Below, one piece after another: positions 18,606-29,900 of a stretch of DNA of 64,000 nt (positions are counted from its first letter, which is position 1; each line of letters opens with the position of its first letter). Position numbers and translations under genes: made by a program. The notes under the pieces are model-generated. The model searched no databases, was not told the DNA's origin, and saw only the letters and a program-made list of their open reading frames with translations. This DNA is from Achromobacter xylosoxidans (lineage in GTDB: Bacteria > Pseudomonadota > Gammaproteobacteria > Burkholderiales > Burkholderiaceae_B): assembly GCF_001457475.1 (NCBI RefSeq), contig NZ_LN831029.1, forward strand, positions 4,526,001 to 4,590,000, written 5' to 3'.

Positions 18606-19571
18606 TCAGCTCAGCAGCACGATGCCGCCGGGCAGCGACGTGACCTGGGCGCCGTACACGTCGCGGATCAGCAGCGCGGCATCGGCCAGCTGGTCCAGCG
18701 AAAAGCGCGCCTGCACCAGGCTGCCCGCCAGGCGGTCGCCCACCAGCACGATGCGGCCGGGGCGATAGCGGTTGATCTCGTCGACCACCTGCGCCAGCGG
18801 CACACCGTTGAACTCCAGCACCCCGCGGCGCCAGGCGGTGACCGCGTCCAGGTCCACCCGCCGCGGTCCGCTGGCGCCGGCCGCGCCCAGCACCACCTGC
18901 TGCGCGGCGGTCAGTTCCAGCGAGTCCTGCCGCGATGTGACGCGGGCGCTGCCCTCCAGGCAGGTCACGCGGACCTGGCCGTCGGTGTAGCGCACGTTGA
19001 CGCAGCCCGACGTGGCGTTGATCCGGCCGGCGCCCGCCGTCAGGCTGACGGGTTGGCCGGCCGTCGCCAGCTCGACCTCGCCGGCCAGCAGGTCGATCTG
19101 CTGCGCCTGGCCGCTACGCGACAGGTTGATGCGGGTCTGCGTGTTCAACTGCACGCTGGCATCGCCCGCCAGCGCCACCCGGCGCTGCTCGCCGGTGCCG
19201 CTGCGCACGTCGGCGGTCAGTTCGTCGACGGCTGGCCACAGGCCCAGCGGCGGCTTGAACGCCAGCCACGCGCCGCAGGCCGCCACCGCGCCGCCCAGGA
19301 AGGCGCGCCGCGCCGGCCGCGCGCTGCGGCCACGGCGCGCCTGCGCCGCCTGGACCTGGCGCGCGGCCGGCGCCAACTGCTGCCAGGCGCTGCGCGTTTC
19401 CTTGAAGATGCGGGCGTGCTCGGCGCTCTGTCCGCACCAGCGGCGAAAGGCCTCGCCATCGGCCACGCTGGCCCGGCCCGAAGCCAGGCGCACGACCCAG
19501 GCCTGGGCCTCGCGCTTGAGCGCGGCCGCGGGGTCGCCACCGGGGCGGGAGCGTCTGAACAGGGGTGTCAT
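18606..19571 (-). CDS. FecR-family anti-sigma/sigma regulator 1
   Basis: 321 aa inner-membrane regulator of the neighbouring ECF sigma factor. An N-terminal cytoplasmic anti-sigma region (WVVRLASGRASVADGEAFRR, FecR_N/DUF4880-like) is followed by a twin-arginine stretch and membrane segment (RRAFLGGAVAACGAWLAF, near residue 95), the periplasmic FecR domain (GTGEQRRVALAGDASVQLNT) and a C-terminal STN-like part (LEFNGVPLAQVVDEINRYRP to LPGGIVLLS) that in this family contacts the signalling domain of the receptor. The ATG at 19571 is 4 nt past the sigma-factor stop; an in-frame start further up would lie inside that gene. Paralogue of the gene at 33712-34707, with the RRAFLGGAVAA segment conserved. 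Confidence 0.9.
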   Translation of the reverse strand: MTPLFRRSRPGGDPAAALKREAQAWVVRLASGRASVADGEAFRRWCGQSAEHARIFKETRSAWQQLAPAARQVQAAQARRGRSARPARRAFLGGAVAACGAWLAFKPPLGLWPAVDELTADVRSGTGEQRRVALAGDASVQLNTQTRINLSRSGQAQQIDLLAGEVELATAGQPVSLTAGAGRINATSGCVNVRYTDGQVRVTCLEGSARVTSRQDSLELTAAQQVVLGAAGASGPRRVDLDAVTAWRRGVLEFNGVPLAQVVDEINRYRPGRIVLVGDRLAGSLVQARFSLDQLADAALLIRDVYGAQVTSLPGGIVLLS

Positions 19572-19575
19572 ATAG

Positions 19576-20118
19576 CTAAGACGTTTCCCGAGCCTGGGGA
19601 CCGTAGCGCTGGACATACTTTTTTTCCAATTTCTCGCAACAGTGCTCCAGCCCCGCGCGCAATTCCTTTTCCACGGTCCGCACCGAGATGCCGAAACGTT
19701 CGGCGATCTCGCGGTGCGGCACGTCGTCCACCCGCGCCGCGATCACGATCGCCTGGCGCCGGCGCGGCAGTTCGGCCAGCGCCGCTTCCAGCGCCTCGAC
19801 CTGCTGGCGGCCCTCCGCCACCTGTGCCGGGCCGGCCGCCTCGTCGGCCATGTCGTACAGCTCCTCGATCTCGGCCATCGACAGGATGCGCGCATTGGCG
19901 CGGCGCTGGTCCTCGGCGATGTTCGAGGCGATCTTGAAGAGATAGGCGGCCGGATACTCCACCGGCGCGGTCTCGGCCAGGCTGTCGACCCGCAGCCACG
20001 CTTCCTGCATGGCGTCGTTGGCCAGGTCTTCCGACCCCAGCCGGATGCGCAGGCGCTTGCGGAATTCCTGGTACTTGGACAGGAACAGGTTGCGCAGGGC
20101 GTCGCCGGTCATGGCCAT
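19576..20118 (-). CDS. FecI-type ECF sigma factor 1
   Basis: 180 aa ECF sigma-70 factor. Region 2 is at about residues 10-75 (LFLSKYQEFRKRLRIRLG, DLANDAMQEAWLRV, AAYLFKIASNIAEDQRR) and region 4 at about 110-165 (LPRRRQAIVIAARVDDVPHREIAERFGISVRTVEKEL). It starts at ATG 20118, 5 nt past the stop of the STN gene; ATG 20112 is also possible. The ordered triplet STN protein, sigma, FecR is that of a cell-surface-signalling unit. VreI of P. aeruginosa is the closest functional model by context. Likely targets are the shared elements before tpsB, tpsA1 and tpsA2 (inference). Confidence 0.92.
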   Translation of the reverse strand: MAMTGDALRNLFLSKYQEFRKRLRIRLGSEDLANDAMQEAWLRVDSLAETAPVEYPAAYLFKIASNIAEDQRRANARILSMAEIEELYDMADEAAGPAQVAEGRQQVEALEAALAELPRRRQAIVIAARVDDVPHREIAERFGISVRTVEKELRAGLEHCCEKLEKKYVQRYGPQARETS

Positions 20119-20123
20119 GCGCG

Positions 20124-20822
20124 TCAACCCGCCGCGCCGGCCAGGCGGCAATCGGCCCGCGGATCCGGGCGCGGCGCCAGCACGATGGTCACCGGCTGCG
20201 GCAGGTCGGCCGGCGGCGGCGTGTCCATGATCAATCCCGCCAGCACCCCGGCCAGCGCCTCGTCGCGGCGCGCGTCGCCGGTGCCCGCCAGCACGCGGGC
20301 CTGGCGCACCACGCCATTGCGCCCGATCCACAATTGCAGCGAGGCGCGGTAGCGGCCGAACTGCGCGCCGGTCCATTGGCACAGCGCGCGCGTCACGGTG
20401 TTCTGCAGCACGCCGGCGTAGCGCGTCACGGCGCCCGCCGGCGCGCCGGCGGCCGGCGGGCGCGCCGCCGCCGCGGGAGCCGCCGCCTCCACCAGCGTGA
20501 ACGCCGACGCGCTGGTGTAGCGCGCCTGCAGGCCGGTACCGGCCAGCAACTGGCGCAGCGCTTCGCGCGGCGCCAGGCGGCCGCGCACCGCGGCGCCTTG
20601 TCGGCCCGCCGTCACGCGGCTGGTGACCAGCACCGCCATGCCGGTGGCCTGGGTATACGCGGCCAGCGCCGCATCCAGCGGCTGCGCGGCGATGTCGAAC
20701 GGGATCAACGCGGTTTCGGCGGCCCGTTGCTGGGCCAGCGCGGCCGGCGGCAGCATCGACAGGCCGAGCGCGAACCACCATGCGAACGCCCAAGCGGCCC
20801 CAGGCGCCTGCGTGACTGTCAT
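20124..20822 (-). CDS. STN-domain signalling protein with TonB_C-like tail, no barrel (VreA-like) 1
   Basis: 232 aa exported protein. Signal peptide residues 1-30 (LPPAALA), then a secretin/TonB short N-terminal (STN) domain at about 38-112 (IPFDIAAQPLDAALAAYTQA, REALRQLLAGTGLQARYT), an Ala/Pro linker, and a C-terminal part (about 135-215) that reads like a TonB C-terminal domain (YRASLQLWIGRNGVVRQARV). The plug and 22-strand barrel of FecA-type receptors are missing, as described for VreA of the PUMA3 system (established knowledge). It would act in the periplasm, relaying a signal to FecR1. First gene of a tight STN-fecI-fecR operon with a Pho-box-like promoter at 20894-20938. Confidence 0.85.
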   Translation of the reverse strand: MTVTQAPGAAWAFAWWFALGLSMLPPAALAQQRAAETALIPFDIAAQPLDAALAAYTQATGMAVLVTSRVTAGRQGAAVRGRLAPREALRQLLAGTGLQARYTSASAFTLVEAAAPAAAARPPAAGAPAGAVTRYAGVLQNTVTRALCQWTGAQFGRYRASLQLWIGRNGVVRQARVLAGTGDARRDEALAGVLAGLIMDTPPPADLPQPVTIVLAPRPDPRADCRLAGAAG

Positions 20823-20893
20823 AACACCCCGATGTCTCTAAGATGGCGTGGCGACTGCGTGCCGGCGACGGCCGGACGCAGGGCGGAAGCGGC

Positions 20894-20938
20894 ATGGTAG
20901 CGGCCGCATGTGACGGTCGGGTGACGCCCGCGTGACGA
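20894..20938 (-). promoter_or_regulatory. Pho-box-like promoter of STN-sigma-antisigma operon 1
   Basis: On the minus strand three 7-mers ending GTCAC (TCGTCAC, GCGTCAC, CCGTCAC; plus-strand starts 20932, 20921, 20910) are phased at exactly 11 bp. After the last one comes a 10-nt spacer, then a -10-like TACCAT (20899-20894). PhoB half-sites are CTGTCA(C/T) at 11-bp phase with a -10 about 10 nt on (established), so this fits in geometry and partly in sequence. A plus-strand pair, TCGTCAT and GCGTCAC at 20961 and 20972, lies opposite. Confidence 0.55.
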
Positions 20939-20995
20939 TCGAGGCCGCATCGCCCGGCAATCGTCATGTGCGCGTCACCCGCGTGCCGTCCGCCC

Positions 20996-23900
20996 TTACA
21001 TCGCCAGCCGACTTCTCTCGAGCGGGCTGAGCGCGCGCATCTCGCTGTCGTCCAGCGTCCCGGCCCCCAGGACCTGCACCGCGCTGGCGGCGTCGTAGCC
21101 GGTGGCCGGCCCCGGCGCCGCCGGCCGGGACGCGCCCGCCAGCGGCTCATCGCCGTGTCCCAGGATCTGCACGGTGATCACCGATGGCAGGTTCCGGCGT
21201 GCCTGGCTTTGGGCGCGCTGGACGGAATCCTGCGCGGCGTTGACCGCGGAACTGGCGGCGGCGCTGGCCGACGCCAGCGCGCCTGTGTTGGCCGCAGCCG
21301 CCACCGGGACGCCCTGGCTGTCGCCCTGGGCCTGGATGTTGGCCGCGTTGACCACCTGCAAGGCGGCGATGTTGACGTTGCCCGAGACCCGGATGCCAGC
21401 CTCCCCCGCGTCAATGGTGCCAAGCGGGGCGTACAGGTCCACATCGCCTGCTGGCACCTCGGGCAGCGGCGCCAGCGTCGCGATGCCCGCGCCCGTGCTG
21501 GGCGCGGCGGGCGACAGCGTCACATTGCCGACGCTGTCGTAGACACGTTTGGGAGGTGTGTACAGCACACTGGTCTTAGAACCACGGCCCGCGTTGATGT
21601 CCCCCTGCGCGGACCAGGCGGTGATGCCGCCGCCGAACGTGGTCATGACGCGGCTCTGGCCCAACAGGATGCTGCCCAGCGCATACAGCTGGATATCGCC
21701 TTCGCCCTGTGTAATGATGCCGGCCGTGGCGGGCGGCGCCGCGCCTTCCACGCCGAACACCTGCTGTCCGCCCGGCGTCAGCAGCTGGATGTCGCCGCCG
21801 AAAGCGGTGCGGATACCGGCCGCGCCATACAGCGTGAGATCGCCCTGGTAGGCACCGGGCGCGGTATCCGGGAACAGCGCCGCGATGGCCTGGCGGCCGC
21901 GCAGGTAACTGGCGCTGCGCGGACCTGACTTGTCGTTGTATTCGCGGCCGCCTGCGCGCAGTTCGGCAAAATACACCTGGCGCGCAAAGATCCGCTGCTG
22001 CTCGGCGGGCAAGGCGTCGAAGTAGGCGCGCGCCTGCTCGCCGCTGCCCGCGAAACCGTAGCGCTGCGTCAACCACAGCAGCAGTTCCGCCTCATAGGTC
22101 TTGAAGGGCAGGCCCTGGTCTTCACGCGGCCGGCCGGCATCGGCCAGCCGCGCCGGATCCAGGTAGCGCGCCAGGAACCCGGCGTAGTCCGGCCCGGCCG
22201 CGCCCACCCCCGCCTGCACGGCGATCGACGCTCCCGGCCGCGGATCGCCCGGCAGCACCGGGCCGAGGCTGCCGATGGCGGCCCGGTCGGCCATCAGCAC
22301 GTGGCGGCCCGCCGTGACCTCCAGCACGCCCGGCCCCGCCACCTGGAACGTGCTGTACAGGATGTCGCGGCCCGCCGCGACCCGCGAAACATCGAGCCCG
22401 TCCCGATGCAGGAACAGATTGCCGCTGGACACACCGTCGCCGATCCCGAAGGTATAGCCGTTGCTGGTGGGCACCGCGGTGGGCTTGCCGATGTCGGTGC
22501 CCGAGGCCACGATGTCCCGTCCCGCCATCATCCAGACCGGGCCGGCGGCCTCGAACCAGTTCAGGCCGGCCTGCGGCCCCTGCGCCACGCTGATCAGCTC
22601 GCCGCTGCGCAACCCGACGATGTCGCCGTCGCGCGCATATAGCCGCGTCACGGCGTTGGAGCCGGCGGCGCCCGCGGTCGGTGCGCCGAAATGGAACAGT
22701 GGGTAATGGATACCGCGCGTCGCGGCGCCACCGCCGGCCCCCTGGTTGCCCAGCAATACCGCATCGCTGGCCAGGGAGTCATAACCGGCGAAGGCGGGGT
22801 TGCGCACGCTCGCCATCACGGTCGGATCGGCGCCGGATCGATTGATGGCGTAGCCGCCAGCGTAGATCGAGTCGCCGGCCAGCAGTTCCAGTTGGCCGCG
22901 AGCGCCCGGCGCCAGGGTAAGCGAATACGGCACGCCATCGATTTCGCTGTTCAGGTAGCCCGCGGACGCGCCGGCGTAGACGCTGCCGTCGTAGGCGGTG
23001 GCGCGCAGTATCGACGGATACAGATAGCGCGCGTCCGAGGCCGACGTGTTGCGCCCCGTCTGCAGCGGTGAATTGCGGGCGCTGTGCGCGGTCTGGCGGC
23101 TGGGCGCGAGGTTGCCGCCAGCGCTGGCCAGTTCAATGGCGGTGCTGTCGGTCCACATCGAAAACCAGCTGTAGCCGCCGCCCGCCAGCGCGGTGCCGTC
23201 GGGCAGCCGGAACGGCGTGCTGTTGGGCACTGCGACACGGCCAGGGTCGCCAGCCCCGCCCAGCACCAGGTCGCCGCGCGTATCAACGCGCATGACCGCG
23301 TCGCCAGGCATCAGCACCAGCCCCCCCGTGGCGCTGGCCAGGGTGGACGTGTAGGGATCGTAGCCGCGGCTTTCCTTGGCGTCCTGCAGGGTCGCGTTGT
23401 TGCCATATTGCAGCGCCAGGCCGCCCACCGCGCCCGCCGAGAGGCGCACGCTGCCCCGCAGGTTGATCAGGGCGCCCTGCAGGTCCAGGGCCGGGTCGCC
23501 ATAGAAGGGCTTGGCGCCCGTCGTCGTCGACACCAGTCCGCGCGCGTTCTGGGTCGGATTCAGCCGGCCGCCGATGCGCACGTCGATATCCCCGCCGCCG
23601 GTCAATGCGAGGGCGCCGTCGGCAGCGACGCGGCCGGTGCTGCCCACCGCAACGACCAGGCCCTGGCTGCGCGGGTCCGAAGCGGTGCCGCGCGCGTCGA
23701 TATTGCCGGCGTCGCCGTCGGCGCGCACGCTGACGTTGCCGCCGCCCAGCGCGCCGAATCCGGTGAAACCGGCCAGCAAAGGCGTGCCATCCTTGAACGA
23801 GGCAGGGGCCTGCGTATAGCTGCCGAAGTTGATCCACCATGCCGTGGGTGTGTCACCGCCGTTGGCGCTGCCCGTGCCCTGGCGCCACAGCCAGTTGCCG

Positions 23901-26900
23901 ACGCCGACGCTGGGATCGATCACGCGTCCCTCGAGGGACGCGGGCACGGTCCTGCCCCATACGTCGCCGCGCAGCGCGCCGCCGGCATACAGGTCGAGAT
24001 TGCCGCCCGCCTCGGGATACCAGGCCTGGTAGGCCCCGTCCGCCACGAACGGCTCATAGGTCGAGGCGTAGGCATCCCCCAGCACCGTGCCGCCATAACG
24101 GCCGCGCGACAGCAGGTAGGCCGGCGCCACGTCGGCCGCTTGCGTGCCCGCCGTGTAGACGCCATAGGCCGACCGCAGGCTGATGTCTCCCCCCGCCGCC
24201 AGCGCCAGATCGCCCGTGCCCGTGCGCAGCACGCTGAAGTTCTGCGTATGGTTAACGATCGTCAGGGTGGTCTTGTTCGCGACGCATTGATCGGGAAATG
24301 TCTTGCACAGCGCCAGGTCGCCATCGGCCACCGGCTCGCCTCCGGGGAACCCCAGCCAGTTGTCCTCGGCCCACACCCAGGGCGGCGGCGGCACGCACAG
24401 GCCGGGCGTGACATCGCACAGCCACTGCATTTCGTCCGGCACCGGTTTGCCCGGTTCGGCGCCGTAATCCGGCGCGTCAGGCCCCCACACCAGCCGGGCG
24501 TTGCCCTGCTCCAGACTGACGTTGTAATGGCTGTCGGCCAGCGTCAGGTGGCCTGCGCCCGGCAGGACGCGGCGCGGATCGGCCGCCTCCAGGTCGGCGC
24601 CCGCCACCAGCTGGACCGACCACGACTGGCTGCCGGCGGGCAGCATCGGCGCCAACGCCCAATTGCGCCGCTGCGCCGCCGTGGCGTCCGGCCGCAATGG
24701 CACGTATTCGGTGCCGGCCGGAAGCATCAGCTTGGCCTGCGACGGGATCAGCGCGCCCAGCTTGAGCGTGATCGTGCCCGCCAGACGCAGCACGTTGGCC
24801 TCATTGCCCTGGGTGGTGTGCAGGTTCGGCAGGGCCACGTCCGCCGGCCAGGTGAACGCCTGCAAGGCCGTGCCCTGCGCCAGCAGCGTGCCCGCGCCCA
24901 AGCGCGTCCCCGCAGGCAGTTCCACGGCCTGCGCCAGCACGGTGCCGGCCCCGTACAGCAACTGTCCGGCCGCATCGCGCACGTCCCCGGACACCACCGT
25001 GCCCGGGGCCAGCGACAGGCTCTGGTCCAGCACCGCCTCCACCGGCAGGCGCGTCCCCGCCGCCAGCGTGGTCGCCTGCAAGGGCAAGGGGTAATTCAGG
25101 GTGCGCCCGCCCGGGAACTCGGTGCCTTCGGCCAGCTCCACTCCCCCGCGCGGCAGGACCACGTCACCGCCGAAGGGCTGCGTCCCCGGTGTCAGGATCC
25201 AGCCGTTCTCGTCGTCCGGCGACGCCGGCGGCGGGGCGAAACCGTCGTTGATGCTGCCATATACATCCAGGTTGCCCTTGGCCCGCAGCACCAGCGCGCC
25301 CGCCTCGCCGGAGCCATACGCGGCGCCCAGCGGCGTGCGCGGATTCAGGCTGGCATAGCGATAGCCCGACAGGTCCAGGTCGCCTTGCACGACCAGGTCG
25401 CCGTCCGCACTGCGGCTGACGATCTCGACGCCGGGCCGCAGATGGAACACGTCGCGATAGACGGCATTGTTCAGGCCGGCGAGCTTGCCGCCGAGCAGGT
25501 TGCCGTTGGCCAGCGCGCGGCCCATGAAAGCCGCACTGTCGGCATGCTTTTCGTTCAGGTAATCCTGGTCGATGATCTGGTATTCGCGCCCGCCGCTGCG
25601 CTCGGCGGGATCACCGGGACGGGCATCGTCGTAGCGCTGCGTGGCGATCAGCGTGATTGCCTTGGCGCCCTCGATGGCCAGAGGTCCGCGCGCCTCGATG
25701 GCAATGTCGCCATATGTGGCGGCGGCATCCGGCGCGCCGCCCCCGTTGATGCCGGCGTTGCCGGCCGCATCGACGCGCGGCGCCAGCAATTCCAGCGTGC
25801 CGCGCGCGGCGCCATCGTGCTGCCCCGCCGCCGTGCCTTGGGTGGCCGCCGTGCCATGGCGCAAGTCGATGCGCGCGCCCCCGGCCAGGGTCAGCACGCC
25901 CTGGCCGGCATTGAGTTCGACGACGGCGCGGTTGGGCGCGTCGATGATCTTGCCGTAGCTGTCCACGCGCAGCAGCGTGCCGTGCGCATCGAGCACGGCG
26001 CCGGACGCCAGCGTCAGCCCTTCGCGCGCCGCCAGCCGGATGCGGCCGACCCGTTCGCCGCTGGCGTCGACACGGCCCGCCACGGTCAGGTGGCCGCCGT
26101 CCAGCGACAGATTGATATCGTTGGCGCGCAAGGCGTCGCCCACCGTCAGGTTGCCCTGCTTGATCTGGAAACTGCGCGCGCCGCTCACGCCGCCCTCGTT
26201 CAGGCGTTGATTCAGGGCGTCGAAATCGGCATCCAGCGAGCCCGCCGCGCCCAGGCGCTGCGCGCGAATGTCGATGCTGCCGGCCCGATACGGCACCAGC
26301 GTGCCTGCCGCGTCGTAGCGCCCCGACGCGCCGCCCAGTATGCGGCCGAGCAAGGCCACCTCGCCGCCGGTCGGGGACAGCGCCACCGCGCGCAGGGCGC
26401 CGGCGTCGTTCTCGCGCGCCGACAGGTCGATCAACGCTCCGCTTTCCTGGCGGATGGCGCCCAGGCCGCTTTCCAGGATCAGTTCGCCGCCCCAGCTGTA
26501 GCGCCATACGTCGTTGAAGGCGATGGCGCGGCCCGCCAGGTCCAGCGTGGAGCCCGCCCCCAACAACACACTGTCGCGCCCCGTCAGCGTCAGCTTGCCG
26601 CTGGGCAGCACAATGGCCCCGCCGATCCGCACGTTCGCCCCCGTCAGGCTCAGCTCCGCGCCCAGCGCCTGAACCGGCGCGACCGGCGCGCCCGCCGGCG
26701 CCACGACCCGCACGTCGCCACCCGCGATGAAACGGTTGACGGAGCCGGCGACACCGGTCAGCAGCGGCGTGTTCACCGTCAGGTCGCCACCGCTGTACGC
26801 GTAGCCACCGCTGCCATAGGCGCCTTGCGACTGGTACACCGCCAGGCTGCCACGATGGTTCGCGGTGACGCGTTCGCTGGCATTGAGCACGACAGCGCCG

Positions 26901-29900
26901 AAGCCCAGTGCCAGGCGGGCGTTGTCGTCCACGCCGTTGGGCTGCGCCCCCTGGCCGTAGCCGAACTCGATGCGCTCGGCGTCAATGCGCAGGGTGCCCC
27001 GGCCGGTGCCGGCGCCGCCCGCCGCCACCGCGCCGGGCGCCTGCGTGGCCCCGTTCCAGACCAGATGCCCGGTGCGGATGGCGGCCTCGTCGCCGCTTTC
27101 ACCGTAGCCGTACAGGGCCGGCGTGCCCAGCGCCAGTGTGGCCAGGCTGTAGCGGCCGCTGGCCGGGTCGCGCGTATCGAGCGCCACGGAGCCATAGAAA
27201 TTGATGGCGTCGCGCGCGGTCAGCGTCAGCACTTCGAGCCCCGGCGCGCCGCTACTGACATCGCCACGCAGGAGCCGGGCGAGAATTTCCTGGTTCAAGG
27301 TCAGGCCGCTCGGCAGCACGCCACGCGCCGCCGCCTGCTCCAGCGCGGTGGCCGTGCCGACATTGACCGCGCCGACCGCCAGCGTCAGGTTGCGGGTTCC
27401 GTAGCGCACCGCCTCGCCCAGGTCGAACACGCCGTTGACCGCCGCGGCGATGGTGCCTTCGGAGTACAGCCCCGTTGCCGAGGGACACGGCGCCGCCGCG
27501 CAGGTGCCGATGCGGATCGACCCGGCGGCCTGCGCGTCGGGCGCCAGCACATCCAGGCGCCCATTGGACAGCGCCAACAGCGCCACCGCGCCAGGCTGGA
27601 AGGCATAGCCCTGCGTCGAATCCACCGACGGCGCGCCGCGTCCCAGCGTCGACAGCCCCGCGCCGGCCTCGACTTCGATCTCGCGCGACGAGACCAGGAT
27701 CTCGGGCGTGGCCAGCTGTGCGCCGGACCGCAGGATCACCCGCTGCGCGCCGCCCTGGAAGGTGTAGAAGCGGCCGCCCTGTCCATACTCGACCACCGGC
27801 AGGGTGCCGATCACCAACCGGTTGGCACCCAGGGCCGCCAGCGCATCCGCCTGCACCGATGCGCCGCCAAAGCCGGCGCTCGGCGCCTGGCCGGCCGGCA
27901 GGATTTCCACCTGGCTGCTGCCGCCGTTGAGCGCCGCGGTGCCGGCGAAACCGCCCGCCGCCGCCCGGAAATCGGCAACGCCGTCAAAGCGCAGCGCCTG
28001 GCCGTCGGACGTCCCCGGGAATATCGTCAGCCGCAGCGTGCGCGCGTCGGCCGGCAACATCGCGCGCGGCACGCCCCGCCTGACCGCGTCGGCACGCACG
28101 AAGCTGGCGTAGCTGGTCTCGTTGTATTGCGAATAGGTTCGCAGCACGGCGGCCGGCGTCAGGATCACCTGGCTCGGCAAACTGTCGGCCAAGGCCGTGC
28201 CGGCAGTGGACAACGTGCCGCTGGCCGCCCATGACAGGTTGCGCAGCCGCATCGGCGCGATGGCCGGCCCCGCGGCCGCGGCGCCGTTGATCTCGACGCG
28301 GAAGGCGCCCGGCAACAGCGCGAAGGTGGAAGGCATCAAGGTATAGGTGCCGGCCGGCAAGCCGGGCACGCCCGCGCCCACCGTGATCTGGCGCCCCACG
28401 CCCGGCCTCGACGCGCCTGCCTCGCCGCCCGCGGGCGCATAGCCGGGTTGCGCGCCCGGCACGATGGCATAGACCGGATGGTCCGCCAGGGCCGGCAGGA
28501 AAAAACCGCCGTCGGGCGTGTTGCGCACCAGCGGAAAGTAGCGCGCATCGGTCGAACCGCCGCGGCCCGACACGAAGCCAGCGCCGGCCAGTTCGCCGCC
28601 GCCCGACAGATCCAGCAACGCGCCCGGCGCCGCATCCACGTCGCGAAACGCCAGCGTGATGCCGGTGCGCAGATAGGCGCCCTGCTCGAAGCCCGTCGCC
28701 CCGCCCACGCCGACCAGCGCCACCTCCTCGCCCTGGAACCGGTATGACACCCCATCCGAGGTGCCGCCGTAAGGCATCACCAGGCCGGCGCCGCTGACGG
28801 ACGTGACGCTGCCCGGCAGCAGGGTCAGGCGCCGTGTCCCCAACCGTTCGCTCAGGTCGCCCAGGACGATCGCGCCCAGCGGGGCCCGCAGCACGCCACC
28901 CTGCTCGACGCTGGCGGCGGCCAGGCGCAGCGTGCCGAACGCGGAATACGGCACGGGCGGCAATGCCGCGGCCGCGTCCACACGGCCGACGCGCAAGGTC
29001 CGCGCCGGATCGAACACCAGTGCGCCGGATGCGAGGTCGCGGGTGTGGCCGGCCAGCACCTCCGCATCAGCTCCCGTGGCCGGATAGAGTTGCGCGGCGA
29101 CCAGATCCAGGTCGCCGCGCGTCCACAGGCGCGTGCGCGGCTGATCATCGTTGGGGGCCAGGAAGCGCATGTCGCCGCCGCTGCGCAGCTCGACACGGTC
29201 AAAGCCTGGTCGCGTCACCACGAGCGGCGTGGCGCCGGCGACTTGGATCTGGCCCTGGGTGCCAAAGGACAGGCTGTTGCCGACCTCCAGCAAGCCGCCG
29301 GCACGCACGGTGAAGTTGCCCGCCCCCACCGTGGCCGCATCGCCGAACAGCACCCGGGGCCGCGTCAGGCCATTGGTGGCGAAGTATCTGCCCGGGCCCG
29401 ACAGGCGCACATACGGGGCCGACAGCATCACCCGGCTGTCCGCCGCGTCGGCCCCCGTCGCCAGGGAAAACGCGCCGGCATAAAGCCGCAGACTGCCCGC
29501 GGCCGCCAGGTCGACCGCGCCGTCAAAGGACATCAGGCCGTTGGACAACAGGCCGATGTGATCGAAGCCCGCGCCGGCCAACACGCGCGCCAGGTCCAGC
29601 CGCGCCTGGCCATAACGCGGCTCGCGCGCGGCGGCGCCGCTCGTCAGCACTAATTCGCGCGGCACTTGCACCGCGGCCGTGGCCGTATCACCGCCCCATA
29701 GGCGGTACAACGGCGTTTCCAGCGCGATATCGAGCGTGCCGCCAGCGGCCCCGGGGCCTCCCGCGCGCGCCGCCAACTGGCCGTCCAGCTGCAGGCCCAG
29801 GTACGAACTGAGCGAAATCCGGCCGCCATCGCGGTCCAGCCGCAGCGGCCCGACGCCCTGCACGTCCAGATCCACGCTGGCGCCCGAGGCCTCCAGCCGC

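Noticed and set aside
14750..18643. Very long plus-strand open frames opposite TpsA1 (also 23084-28234 opposite TpsA2)
   Set aside because: They are rich in Arg, His, Gln and Ala with no motif and no ribosome site. They follow from GC-rich codon use of the real genes on the other strand.
20961..20978. Plus-strand 11-bp-phased pair TCGTCAT / GCGTCAC as an active promoter
   Set aside because: No -10-like hexamer follows and it points into the end of tpsA2. More likely a leftover of the duplicated divergent promoter.
19576..21150. An extended 524-aa version of sigma factor 1
   Set aside because: The extra upstream part overlaps the STN gene in another frame and has no sigma-factor homology. 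The start at 20118 fits the operon spacing.
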